63,081 nt of DNA from Archaeoglobi archaeon JdFR-42 (GCA_002010305.1 MTND01000034.1:1-63081); one strand, 5' to 3'. Positions 55,747-62,170 are shown, counted from the first letter of the stretch. Numbers and translations are program-made. Notes: a model not told the origin generated them from the sequence alone.

Positions 55747-56301
55747 TTACATCAAATCAGTGATATTGACTTCAAATACGATCTCAGGAATATTCTCCCA
55801 TACCGTTTTTGGATAAGGTTGTCCAAGCGACTTATTTATCTCACCCATGAGATCTAATCCCCAATTCGATGTATTTAAATAGAGTTTCGTGTTTTCCCAT
55901 TTCCCAGGGGCTGGGATGGGGATGTATACGCTATCTATTATTTTTGCATGTGGTAATATGACAATCCCATTGAAATCTTTTAAATCGCTTATTTCATCTC
56001 CTCCAATTAGTTCTATACTTTCAACTTGTTGTCCATCAATGATCGCATATTGGGTTCCAATCGAATAATATGGTATTTTTTCATCTAATGTGTTTTCAAT
56101 TCCATAGATTAACCTTAAATAATACTCGTTATTACCATAACCGATATATTCTGCATCAACAAAAGTAAACTTTATTCCTTCAAACTCCACCACATCCCCC
56201 ACGTGAAGCACTGGAGTCGTTGTTTTGACCTCGGATTCGGTACATCCTGCAAATATCATTGCAACCAATACTCCCAAAACAAATAATATTTTTAGTTTCA
56301 T
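55747..56301 (-). CDS. Secreted lipoprotein of the provirus (DUF4352-like)
   Basis: From ATG 56301 the protein (about 184 residues) starts MKLKILFVLGVLVAMIFAGC, a signal peptide with a lipobox (FAGC), followed by beta-rich segments (VLHVGDVVEFEGIKFTFVDAEYIGYG; YYLRLIYGIENTLDEKIPYY) like DUF4352/telomeric-repeat-type extracellular domains. GGGGGGAG precedes this ATG. It sits between the tail chaperones and the tape measure gene. In Streptococcus phages a lipoprotein encoded near tail genes blocks superinfection; the same role is a hypothesis here. Confidence 0.75.
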   Translation of the reverse strand: MKLKILFVLGVLVAMIFAGCTESEVKTTTPVLHVGDVVEFEGIKFTFVDAEYIGYGNNEYYLRLIYGIENTLDEKIPYYSIGTQYAIIDGQQVESIELIGGDEISDLKDFNGIVILPHAKIIDSVYIPIPAPGKWENTKLYLNTSNWGLDLMGEINKSLGQPYPKTVWENIPEIVFEVNITDLM

Positions 56302-56385
56302 ACTCTCCCCCCAATGATAATTTACACACAGGTATACACACAAGATATAATAACTTTGCTCGTCTTTTAATCGATTTTAATAAAA

Positions 56386-56562
56386 TTATTTGAATTTATC
56401 GAAGAATTCCTGCTTTTTCCGCTCTCGTTCTCTTATCCTCTTTTCGTCTTCAATTATTTCGACATATGCTTGGATCATTGTTATGAATTGTGGGATTTTT
56501 AAATTTAAGATTTCATCAAGCCCCATCTTAAATTCTTTCATAGCAAATATGATGGTCTTCAC
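56386..56562 (-). CDS. Tail assembly chaperone downstream frame (GT part)
   Basis: The 58-codon frame starts at GTG 56562, overlaps the end of the upstream chaperone frame, and is in the -1 frame relative to it. The product VKTIIFAMKEFKMGLDEIL ... EKRIRERERKKQEFFDKFK is helical and charged, as is usual for the T part of G/GT chaperones. There is no ribosome site at the GTG. Ribosomes could enter by a -1 slip at CTAAAA just before the upstream stop. Confidence 0.6.
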   Translation of the reverse strand: MKTIIFAMKEFKMGLDEILNLKIPQFITMIQAYVEIIEDEKRIRERERKKQEFFDKFK

Positions 56563-56885
56563 GATTTTAGATTCTGTATCGCCTTCTGAAAATCCTCATT
56601 ATCTACCTCATGCTTAAGATCATTTGCTTCCAAGATCTTTTCAAAGAAATTAACTAACACACTCAGTGGAAGATTTTTTATTTCATTCTCATTCTTATCG
56701 GGAAATATCTTTCTCAATGTCTTTACAAAAATATCTATCATCGCTTTCGGTTTGGTTTGTGGGTTTTCCAATCCAATAAACAATTTTAAATCCTTCGTTT
56801 TTAGTGGTGGAATTTCAACTTTTTTCCCCATTATTTCAAATTCTTTTGCCTCTCCCACGAGGTCTTCAAACTTCAGTTCTTCCAT
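56559..56885 (-). CDS. Tail assembly chaperone (G part)
   Basis: The 108-residue acidic protein (KFEDLVGEAKEFEIMGKKVEIPPLKTKDLKLFIGLE) sits between the tail tube gene and the tape measure gene, the conserved position of tail assembly chaperones. A GGGGGGAT sequence precedes the ATG. Its C-terminus overlaps the GT frame. Chaperones of this type coat the tape measure before tube polymerisation. Confidence 0.75.
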   Translation of the reverse strand: MEELKFEDLVGEAKEFEIMGKKVEIPPLKTKDLKLFIGLENPQTKPKAMIDIFVKTLRKIFPDKNENEIKNLPLSVLVNFFEKILEANDLKHEVDNEDFQKAIQNLKS

Positions 56886-56902
56886 TTTCTATCCCCCCTC
56901 AA

Positions 56903-57037
56903 TTAATTATAAACGGTCTCATAGTTTGGAGTAATGCGGGTGGTAGAATCACGTATGATGGAATCCGGATTGTAATAGCTTGGATAAATCGGTTTTTCCT
57001 CATTTTCCTCGATTTCTATTGTGATTTTTAACTTCAT
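56903..57037 (-). CDS. Small 44-residue protein between tail tube and chaperone
   Basis: ATG 57037 has GGAGGG 5 nt upstream. The product MKLKITIEIEENEEKPIYPS ... ITPNYETVYN is short and acidic at its N-terminus. The strong ribosome site and the compact spacing on both sides support translation. No function is recognised. Confidence 0.55.
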   Translation of the reverse strand: MKLKITIEIEENEEKPIYPSYYNPDSIIRDSTTRITPNYETVYN

Positions 57038-57079
57038 CTTATCCCTCCTGTGGATTTTATAAATTAAGAAAATTGGTGG

Positions 57080-58006
57080 TTAGTAATACGTGGCTTGATC
57101 CCCAGTCATTCTCACTTTAATGCAATTCTTGTTTGTGGCATCAGCTTGCGATATGAAAACCAATTCGATCTCTTTTTGAGAATCTGCTTCGGTTACATCG
57201 TTCAAAGATTCAAATGTTGCATCTTCGATCGTGATTTCTATTTCATCATTCGTTCCCCGAATAACCTTCAGGGTTATGTCGGCCGTGTCTTCATTCAACA
57301 CAAAATCGCCCAATGTGTAATCAAATTTGCAAGTTAGTGAACCTGTTACCTCCCGCATTCCCTCATCGATAGCTCGTGGTTTTCCATCGGCTCCAATATC
57401 AACCGATAGATTGTTGGTCATATTGATATCAAAACTCTTTATGTAAGCATTTATGTCGGTTGCACCAAACGTAGCGGTTGCCAAGTTGGTGACTCTGAAG
57501 GGCAATGCTTGAGTATAACTTGGAGTGGCCAATCCAGTATCAATCTTTAACTTATCTTTAGCCATGAAATTCAATTCGAATTCCATCGCTTGACCCACTT
57601 CACCCTTGATACTCAATGTATTCATTTTACATCCAAGTACTTTGTAGGCTTTAGCACCCCATTGTCTCTCTAACGTGAAAGAAGGTAATACTTCAGTTTC
57701 CTCGAAATCATGATAGTATGGAGCACTTACTGCAGATGTGGCATTTTCCGTCAAACTACCCAACGCATGTTTAAGAAATTTCCATTCTGTGGCGTTTGCG
57801 ACTATTCGTCCTTCTACATATTTTGTTGTGCTGTAAACCATCGGATAATTTCGTACCCCCCACAACGCTGGTTTTTTCTCTAAATTCCTGACCCACTCTG
57901 CTTCAACTGTTTGTACATCTGCCGTTTTATCTCCTGTACCAGGATCTGTTCCGAATGTGCTTTCGTCCCTCCATAGGAGATATCCCCCACTTGTTCCAAT
58001 TCCCAT
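57080..58006 (-). CDS. Major tail (tube) protein
   Basis: About 308 residues, starting MGIGTSGGYLLWRDESTFGT. Beta-rich segments (VEGRIVANATEWKFLKHALGSL; FTLERQWGAKAYKVLGCKMNTLSIKGEVGQAMEFELNFMAKD; FDINMTNNLSVDIGADGKPRAIDEGMREVTGSLTCKF) are typical of tail tube proteins of long-tailed phages and archaeal viruses. I start at ATG 58006 with GGGGAGG 9 nt upstream; the TTG at 58015 is the alternative. Many copies form the tail tube. Confidence 0.85.
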   Translation of the reverse strand: MGIGTSGGYLLWRDESTFGTDPGTGDKTADVQTVEAEWVRNLEKKPALWGVRNYPMVYSTTKYVEGRIVANATEWKFLKHALGSLTENATSAVSAPYYHDFEETEVLPSFTLERQWGAKAYKVLGCKMNTLSIKGEVGQAMEFELNFMAKDKLKIDTGLATPSYTQALPFRVTNLATATFGATDINAYIKSFDINMTNNLSVDIGADGKPRAIDEGMREVTGSLTCKFDYTLGDFVLNEDTADITLKVIRGTNDEIEITIEDATFESLNDVTEADSQKEIELVFISQADATNKNCIKVRMTGDQATYY

Positions 58007-58007
58007 T

Positions 58008-58187
58008 TTATTCAACCTCCCCTACTTTCCGTTTCTTTGTTTTAGAGTCTTCCTCGACTTCCTTCAAGATGCCCTGGTCGATGAACCGAAGAATATCAAT
58101 GGTTGGATCTACCTCTTTGACTTCCCTCCGCTCAACTATTACAGGACCAACATGCACTCGTTCTGCCTTCACAACTTTCACTTTCAC
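58008..58187 (-). CDS. Small 59-residue protein upstream of tail tube
   Basis: The GTG at 58187 has GGGAGCG upstream and lies 4 nt after the tail terminator stop. The product VKVKVVKAERVHVGPVIVER ... SKTKKRKVGEVE is basic and charged. The last codons abut the ribosome site of the tail tube gene. No family is recognised. Confidence 0.5.
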   Translation of the reverse strand: MKVKVVKAERVHVGPVIVERREVKEVDPTIDILRFIDQGILKEVEEDSKTKKRKVGEVE

Positions 58188-58191
58188 AATA

Positions 58192-58662
58192 TCACGCTCC
58201 CGCTTGTTTTTGATAATAAAAAATAAACTCCAGAGGTTTTCGCATAATCCCGGTATTATCCTCCACAATGGTGATACTTCCCCCACCAGCCAATTTGCCC
58301 ACGATAACATTTGATATGGAAAACGCATTGCTTTCTATCGTGTTTATTATCTGATCCGCCAGATAATCCAATAGTTTTCCACCGGCAAACTCTTCGCTAT
58401 TGATCACGTGTTTTTGCTTCATTCGTATCCAAGCGGATATCTCATATCGTAATGGATACACCAAGGTCATGCCACCATTTATAGCATAAAATTCCGCTTC
58501 ACTACTGCCCACAAACACAATGCTTATCCGTGGCATTTTTGCTGGGGTTTCGGGGAAATCGGGGTAAATCCACATCTCGCCAGCGTTCGCTCTTTCTGTA
58601 TTTGGATCTGGTATGTTTGTTTTTAACAATGTTATTAGCTCATTTACAAGTTCCCTGAACAT
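58192..58662 (-). CDS. Tail terminator/completion protein
   Basis: The 156-residue protein (FRELVNELITLLKTNIPD; MPRISIVFVGSSEAEFYAINGG; YEISAWIRMKQKHVINSEEFAGGKLLDYLADQI) has the length, alpha-beta mix and position (between head-tail connectors and tail tube) of tail terminators. Ribosome site GGGGGAG is present. Transcription is expected from the GTCYA promoter at 58705. Confidence 0.65.
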   Translation of the reverse strand: MFRELVNELITLLKTNIPDPNTERANAGEMWIYPDFPETPAKMPRISIVFVGSSEAEFYAINGGMTLVYPLRYEISAWIRMKQKHVINSEEFAGGKLLDYLADQIINTIESNAFSISNVIVGKLAGGGSITIVEDNTGIMRKPLEFIFYYQKQAGA

Positions 58663-58704
58663 CTGGCTCCCCCGCCAAAAGTTTTCCCCAATTCAACTGT
58701 GATT

Positions 58705-58720
58705 TTGGACTTAAAAAAGA
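58705..58720 (-). promoter_or_regulatory. Provirus GTCYA-type promoter (tail terminator operon)
   Basis: On the minus strand CTTTTTTAAGTCCAA. Predicted start near 58687 gives a leader of about 25 nt carrying GGGGGAG before ATG 58662. The T6 run could also end the upstream RNA cluster. Confidence 0.6.
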
Positions 58721-58721
58721 G

Positions 58722-58866
58722 TGGACCCTATCTACTCCATCCTGTCCCGCTTACACGAGCCTCATCGTTTCGATAGGACTTACCCATCACAATGATGGTC
58801 AATTTTCCCTCCGACCCAACGATTTGTCAAGCCACCCTTCAGGGCTTAACCCGATTGACCACCATT
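58722..58866 (-). ncRNA. Unknown structured RNA adjoining tRNA-Gln
   Basis: On the minus strand, directly after tRNA-Gln, a 13-bp helix (58854-58866 with 58791-58803, one G-T) closes a domain with an inner stem (GTTAAGCC/GGCTTGAC, one G-T) and ends near 58791. A second domain (58722-58790) holds TGAT-type hairpins, ATCG/CGAT with an AAA loop, and CTCG/CGGG. The outer helix includes the discriminator base of tRNA-Gln, so tRNA maturation and this fold compete. No known RNA family was recognised. Confidence 0.5.
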
Positions 58867-59024
58867 AGCCCAGGAAGGATTCGAACCTCCTTCGATGGGT
58901 GTCTTCAGGGTGAAGATCTTATGGCTATCGAGTCCGTACATTCAGTTAAACCGTCTTTGCTCGATAGCAGAGTTCTTATATCCCTTCCAAAGCCCATCAT
59001 GCTTACCGATTACACCACCGGGCT
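58866..59024 (-). tRNA. tRNA-Gln (TTG) with an 86-nt intron
   Basis: Exon 1 is 58987-59024 and exon 2 58866-58900. The acceptor pairs AGCCCGG/CTGGGCT with A1-U72, as in archaeal tRNA-Gln; D stem GTGT/GCAT; anticodon stem ATGGG/CCCAT; T stem GGAGG/CCTTC. The intron (58901-58986) sits after position 37. A canonical bulge-helix-bulge forms: CTTT pairs with GAAG, flanked by 3-nt bulges GGA and ACA, with inner helix AGGG/CCCT. The intron also contains a 9-bp helix GCTATCGAG/CTCGATAGC. Confidence 0.93.
58901..58986 (-). other. tRNA-Gln intron (bulge-helix-bulge type)
   Basis: The ends lie at the second position of each 3-nt bulge, as the archaeal splicing endonuclease requires. The interior folds into a hairpin with arms at 58924-58932 and 58960-58968. 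No ORF or C/D box is visible inside. Confidence 0.85.
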
Positions 59025-59035
59025 ATCTATATCCA

Positions 59036-59109
59036 AGCCGGTGACCAGATTTGAACTGGTGTTCTGGAGGTTACAGGCCCCCCGCATTAAGCCACTATGC
59101 TACACCGGC
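59036..59109 (-). tRNA. tRNA-Thr (TGT)
   Basis: The cloverleaf pairs GCCGGTG/CACCGGC, D stem GCAT/ATGC, anticodon stem GGGGG/CCTCC with loop CCTGTAA, and T stem ACCAG/CTGGT with loop TTCAAAT. The discriminator is T73, typical for archaeal tRNA-Thr. Position 33 is C instead of U, an unusual feature that could reduce function. It lies 11 nt from tRNA-Gln. Confidence 0.88.
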
Positions 59110-59132
59110 ATTTGGCTCAACCCTCAACAAAG

Positions 59133-59204
59133 TGGACCCAGAGGGAATTGAACCCTCGGCCATCACCTCGCAAGGGTGGCATTCTACCCCTGAACTATGG
59201 GCCC
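59133..59204 (-). tRNA. tRNA-Ala (TGC)
   Basis: The cloverleaf pairs GGGCCCA/TGGGTCC, with the alanine identity pair G3-U70 and A73. D stem GTTC/GAAT; anticodon stem CCACC/GGTGA (outermost pair mismatched) with loop CTTGCGA; T stem GAGGG/CCCTC with loop TTCAATT. It is the first RNA of the viral cluster. Confidence 0.9.
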
Positions 59205-59228
59205 TTACGTATAATTCTGATTTCACCA

Positions 59229-59507
59229 CTATTCTTTTCCAATTTTCTTAATCATTGGCTCCAATTCTCCTGAACCACCACACATATGACATTCTGTTTT
59301 AAATGTGACCTCTGTTATTTCACCAAGAAATGCATGGCTGATTTTTGCGTTGACATAACCAGTTCCATCACATTTAAGGCATCTCATTTCTTTGATGTTT
59401 GAACTGATTTTAACTCCGTTTATCACCAATTCCTCCCACTCTTCATCATCAATTAATTTCACAGCCAAAAGTTGTTCCAAATCGTTTAAACTCATTTCTA
59501 ATGTCAT
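59229..59507 (-). CDS. Small protein with DnaJ-type zinc knuckle pair
   Basis: About 92 residues. Two C-x-x-C-x-G-x-G motifs (CLKCDGTGYV and CHMCGGSGEL) are 25 residues apart, like one zinc site of the DnaJ cysteine-rich domain. I start at ATG 59507 because it has GGAGG 5 nt upstream and overlaps the upstream stop (ATGA). A role as an assembly chaperone or RNA/DNA binder is possible but unproven. Confidence 0.7.
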   Translation of the reverse strand: MTLEMSLNDLEQLLAVKLIDDEEWEELVINGVKISSNIKEMRCLKCDGTGYVNAKISHAFLGEITEVTFKTECHMCGGSGELEPMIKKIGKE

Positions 59508-59935
59508 ACCGTCCTCCATGTCCATTCAGATTTCCTTGGGCCTATGATTCTCGCTGTGATGTATGTTGATTTGCGTGGATGTCTCGGAACTAAAAGAGTT
59601 GTAATCGCATATCCTTCGATTATGCGTACTGTTTTTTCAATTACTGCTGGTTTACCCATTATTCCCGTTTTTATTATGACTTTTCCGGTGTTGAGATGTC
59701 CGAAACCGGTTTTTCTCTTTCCTAAAAACGTTTTGAATGAATACTCTTGCCAGCAATCAACGAATACGTCAACTTTAACCATCCCGCTGGATACATCATC
59801 TTCATGGAATTCAGTATCTATTCTTCGGATCCAAACGTTTATTATTTCATAATCACGAGGTCCTCTCTTCTCTTCTTTAATTCCAAGTAATCGTGTCATA
59901 CTATATTCTGCAAGAATAGACTTAATAAGATTCAT
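59504..59935 (-). CDS. Virion/connector protein of unknown family
   Basis: The frame has 143 codons and its first ATG overlaps the gp10-like gene stop by ATGA. An alternative start at ATG 59899 lies exactly 22 nt downstream of a GTCYA promoter (59914-59926). The product has beta-rich segments (YEIINVWIRRIDTEFHEDDVSSGMVKVDVFVDCWQEYSF; KTVRIIEGYAITTLLVPRHPR). Both starts may be used. It lies among head-tail connector genes. Confidence 0.6.
   Translation of the reverse strand: MNLIKSILAEYSMTRLLGIKEEKRGPRDYEIINVWIRRIDTEFHEDDVSSGMVKVDVFVDCWQEYSFKTFLGKRKTGFGHLNTGKVIIKTGIMGKPAVIEKTVRIIEGYAITTLLVPRHPRKSTYITARIIGPRKSEWTWRTV
59914..59926 (-). promoter_or_regulatory. Provirus GTCYA-type promoter (internal)
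   Basis: On the minus strand TCTTATTAAGTCTA. The distance from the GTC to ATG 59899 is 22 nt inclusive. Confidence 0.55.
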
Positions 59936-60273
59936 CGTAAATTGGATTTTAACATTTTTTTCAATCTACCCGTCCAACGTTCCACTATTCCTCGAACATC
60001 ATGCTTTACACTCATTTTGGACGTGCCATAAATCAAGAATTTTGCATATTCAACGTTATTGATGATCTGATACGTGAGTTTCTTGACTCTCATGGTATGC
60101 CAACCGGCCCGATATCTACCCGAGTCTACTGGGCATGGTGGAGTCTTCTTTATCTCTCTTTCGAGTTCTAACACTGCCATTTGCATAACATGATCCACTT
60201 TTTCCAGTGATTTAACATCATCCAATTGCTTTATTATTTCATCAACGCCTTCTACTTTTATCTTAATGCTCAT
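59932..60273 (-). CDS. HK97 gp10-like head-tail connector/tail completion protein
   Basis: The 113-residue protein has the gp10 pattern: KIKVEGVDEIIKQLDD, VLELEREIKKTPPCPVDSGRYRAGWH, YQIINNVEYAKFLIYGT and the C-terminal basic helix. Members join the head-tail interface. It is coupled to the upstream gene by a 4-nt overlap (ATGA). Confidence 0.85.
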   Translation of the reverse strand: MSIKIKVEGVDEIIKQLDDVKSLEKVDHVMQMAVLELEREIKKTPPCPVDSGRYRAGWHTMRVKKLTYQIINNVEYAKFLIYGTSKMSVKHDVRGIVERWTGRLKKMLKSNLR

Positions 60274-60641
60274 GTCACTTCCATCCTCTTCAACAACAAT
60301 TTGTTATACACCTTGGATCCAGCCATGTAAGTAGTATCAACCCGTATAACTTCATAAGTATCGCTCCCATCCACTATTTGGTCAAACTGTTTAACGACAT
60401 CGACCGGATCCACATAACCTATTGCATCGATATCCTGTCGTCCATCAATCGTTTTTCCTTGGTAATTGTGACCAGTCACACCATAACCAAGTCTATCTAT
60501 TGCCGTGGTGATTATGGCCTTAATCTGACTGTCTGTGTATGTGACCTCTTCCACACCGTAATCTGCATCAATTTCCGTTCGTGTTGAAATCTTAAGAGTT
60601 ACATCTCTTCCCTGTTTTTCCAATATCTTTTCAAAACCCAT
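60270..60641 (-). CDS. Head closure/stopper protein
   Basis: The 123-residue protein (GRDVTLKISTRTEIDADYGVEEVTYTDSQIKAIITTAIDRL; GYVDPVDVVKQFDQIVDGSDTYEVIRVDTTYMAGSKVYNKLLLKRM) has the beta-barrel-like pattern and place of head-closure proteins just before a gp10-like gene. A GGGGGG ribosome site precedes it. It overlaps the upstream membrane protein gene by 43 nt. Confidence 0.75.
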   Translation of the reverse strand: MGFEKILEKQGRDVTLKISTRTEIDADYGVEEVTYTDSQIKAIITTAIDRLGYGVTGHNYQGKTIDGRQDIDAIGYVDPVDVVKQFDQIVDGSDTYEVIRVDTTYMAGSKVYNKLLLKRMEVT

Positions 60642-60838
60642 ATTGTACCCCCCACAATTCCGATAATTGCGATTATGAACTCATGCGTCCCCATATACTG
60701 TAAATCTGTGTAATCAAACCAATATCCTTCTTTGATGTATTCATCCGCCAACAGAATCACGATTAATCCAAGGATCCAGAGTGGAAGACGTTCATCTAAT
60801 CTCTTCCAGAGATCCTGAATGGTTGGCTTTCGTGCCAT
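60599..60838 (-). CDS. Small two-helix membrane protein (holin-like)
   Basis: About 79 residues from ATG 60838, with helices PLWILGLIVILLADEYI and EFIIAIIGIVGGTIWVL and a basic C-terminus (KRYWKNREEM). The topology is holin-like, but this is not proof. It forms a pair with the membrane protein at 60843-61019. Confidence 0.65.
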   Translation of the reverse strand: MARKPTIQDLWKRLDERLPLWILGLIVILLADEYIKEGYWFDYTDLQYMGTHEFIIAIIGIVGGTIWVLKRYWKNREEM

Positions 60839-60842
60839 TTCA

Positions 60843-61019
60843 TCACTTTGAAGCCCTGCTACCAAAGTAGAATCCGAAGGTTGTCGAAAACGCCGATATA
60901 ATCCAATCTGGGGCATCTCCATTTTTTACATAAACCAGCATCATGGAGCCCCCCACGATACCAAGTGCGATTATGGCACGAACAGATCCCTTGGGTAAAC
61001 CTAATGGTTCATTTCTCAT
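60843..61019 (-). CDS. Small membrane protein with GSVRA-type signature
   Basis: The 58-residue protein (MRNEPLGLPKGSVRAIIALG ... FGFYFGSRASK) has two hydrophobic segments, and its LPKGSVRA and FGFYFGSR motifs recur in viral and microbial small membrane proteins. ATG 61019 is 22 nt downstream of a GTCYA promoter, which decides against the earlier ATG at 61034. Confidence 0.7.
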   Translation of the reverse strand: MRNEPLGLPKGSVRAIIALGIVGGSMMLVYVKNGDAPDWIISAFSTTFGFYFGSRASK

Positions 61020-61035
61020 GAGTAAATCTGTCATA

Positions 61036-61048
61036 TTGGACTTAATAA
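61036..61048 (-). promoter_or_regulatory. Provirus GTCYA-type promoter (membrane protein pair)
   Basis: On the minus strand TCTTATTAAGTCCAA. The GTC ends 22 nt upstream of ATG 61019. Confidence 0.65.
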
Positions 61049-61091
61049 GATGTGTGTAACTATTTTTTAGTCCGATTGAAGGACTGAAAAA

Positions 61092-61595
61092 TCATAACCA
61101 GATCGTGGTGTATAATTTGACATCTGATCTCGCATCTCTTTGTACTTCAAACAAAATCTCATCTGTAACGAGTTTATCTATGTACTTATTGGTTGTTTCC
61201 CAATTCCATCCCATTTTTTCTTTTATTTTTCCCCTCGTGATGATCTTATACTCTTTCAAATATTCCCAGAGAAATTTTAACAATTTATCAATCATTTCAT
61301 CCCGATATTCAACGCTCCCCTTCGGTCTGCCCCTCTTCTTCTTTGGTCTCCTTCGAAGCAATCCCCTCAACACCGCTATCTCCAAATCCGTCCATATATC
61401 ACTTACATCGTTAATGAGATAGATGCTGATGTTCCCATGTCGCAATGGTGTGATTAATCTCTTCTTTTCCAACGCTCGTAATCGCTGTGGAATCCAGCTT
61501 GATCCACCAACTATACCATAGTGTTGTTTTAGTTCCTTCAAGCTTATAACTCGATGTTGTTTGATTACTTCTTCCACTTCTTCTTGAGTTGCCAT
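61092..61595 (-). CDS. DNA-binding protein with two winged helices joined by an AT-hook-like linker
   Basis: The 167-residue protein has winged helix 1 (residues 15-65, VISLKELKQHYGI ... LRALEKKRLITPL), a basic linker RRRPKKKRGRPKGS with the AT-hook core GRP, and winged helix 2 (residues 115-160, ITRGKIKEKMGWNWETTNKYIDKLVTDEIL). It is a likely transcription regulator of the provirus, possibly of the GTCYA promoters (speculative). Confidence 0.8.
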   Translation of the reverse strand: MATQEEVEEVIKQHRVISLKELKQHYGIVGGSSWIPQRLRALEKKRLITPLRHGNISIYLINDVSDIWTDLEIAVLRGLLRRRPKKKRGRPKGSVEYRDEMIDKLLKFLWEYLKEYKIITRGKIKEKMGWNWETTNKYIDKLVTDEILFEVQRDARSDVKLYTTIWL

Positions 61596-61814
61596 CTATG
61601 CCTCAATTGTTATTCGTTTCCGGTTTTCATACGTTACCTCATATTCATTTTCTTCATCTGCCAATTGTTTAAGCTTCTTTTTAAGCTCGGGAATGTTGGT
61701 TGGAACGATCATCAAACCAAAACCGATGTCCTGGGTTTTTAACTCGTTGTCAAAATATTCTTCCACCAATGTCTGCAACAATTGAAGGAGTTTTAATGAT
61801 TTGAACGTGTCCAT
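61596..61814 (-). CDS. Small helical protein upstream of the winged-helix gene
   Basis: The 72-residue protein (FKSLKLLQLLQTLVEEYFDNELKT; IPELKKKLKQLADEENEYEVTYENRKRITIEA) is mostly helical with an acidic C-terminal half. It ends 1 nt before the winged-helix start and may be its partner. No family is recognised. Confidence 0.55.
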   Translation of the reverse strand: MDTFKSLKLLQLLQTLVEEYFDNELKTQDIGFGLMIVPTNIPELKKKLKQLADEENEYEVTYENRKRITIEA

Positions 61815-61862
61815 GTATATCTATATGAAATTCATCCATAGTATGAGTTTTGGCCACATCAG

Positions 61863-61878
61863 GAGTATATATATACTC
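61863..61878. promoter_or_regulatory. 16-bp perfect palindrome with TATA core
   Basis: GAGTATATATATACTC is self-complementary. It lies about 50 nt upstream of the 61814 start, overlapping the end of the Ig-like gene, and contains a strong TATA sequence. It may be a promoter and operator for the regulator pair. Confidence 0.5.
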
Positions 61879-62170
61879 ATGTTTTACTTATGACCGTGAA
61901 ATGAGATCTTTCAATGGTCGGTTTGGTGTTTATGGTTGCTGTGCATATCACCATCCATTCTCCCAATGCGGCATTGGATGGTAGGATATAATCAGCCACA
62001 TACACACCCGTTGATTCCTTGGTCATTGTGCCGTTTGCCACTTTCGTTCCATCTGGATCATATATCTCATAACTGGCATCGTCTGGATCTGTCAATACAT
62101 TATTCACCTTGACTTCCATTTTAGCCCTGTATGTCTCTTCCCTCTCATAGAAATCCACCACGTTATCCAC
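61877..62170 (-). CDS. Immunoglobulin-like virion protein
   Basis: The 97-residue beta-rich protein (MEVKVNNVLTDPDDASYEIYDPDGTKVANGTMTKESTGVYVADYIL; LGEWMVICTATINTKPTIERSHFTV) has the strand pattern of Ig/macroglobulin MG2-like domains common in phage structural proteins. It overlaps the repeat protein end by 8 nt. Confidence 0.75.
   Translation of the reverse strand: MDNVVDFYEREETYRAKMEVKVNNVLTDPDDASYEIYDPDGTKVANGTMTKESTGVYVADYILPSNAALGEWMVICTATINTKPTIERSHFTVISKT

Noticed and set aside
58722-58866. Fourth tRNA, hammerhead ribozyme or RNase P-like RNA in the viral RNA cluster
   Set aside because: There is no T-loop TTCRANY, no CUGAUGA/GAAA order, and only a short resemblance to the RNase P core.
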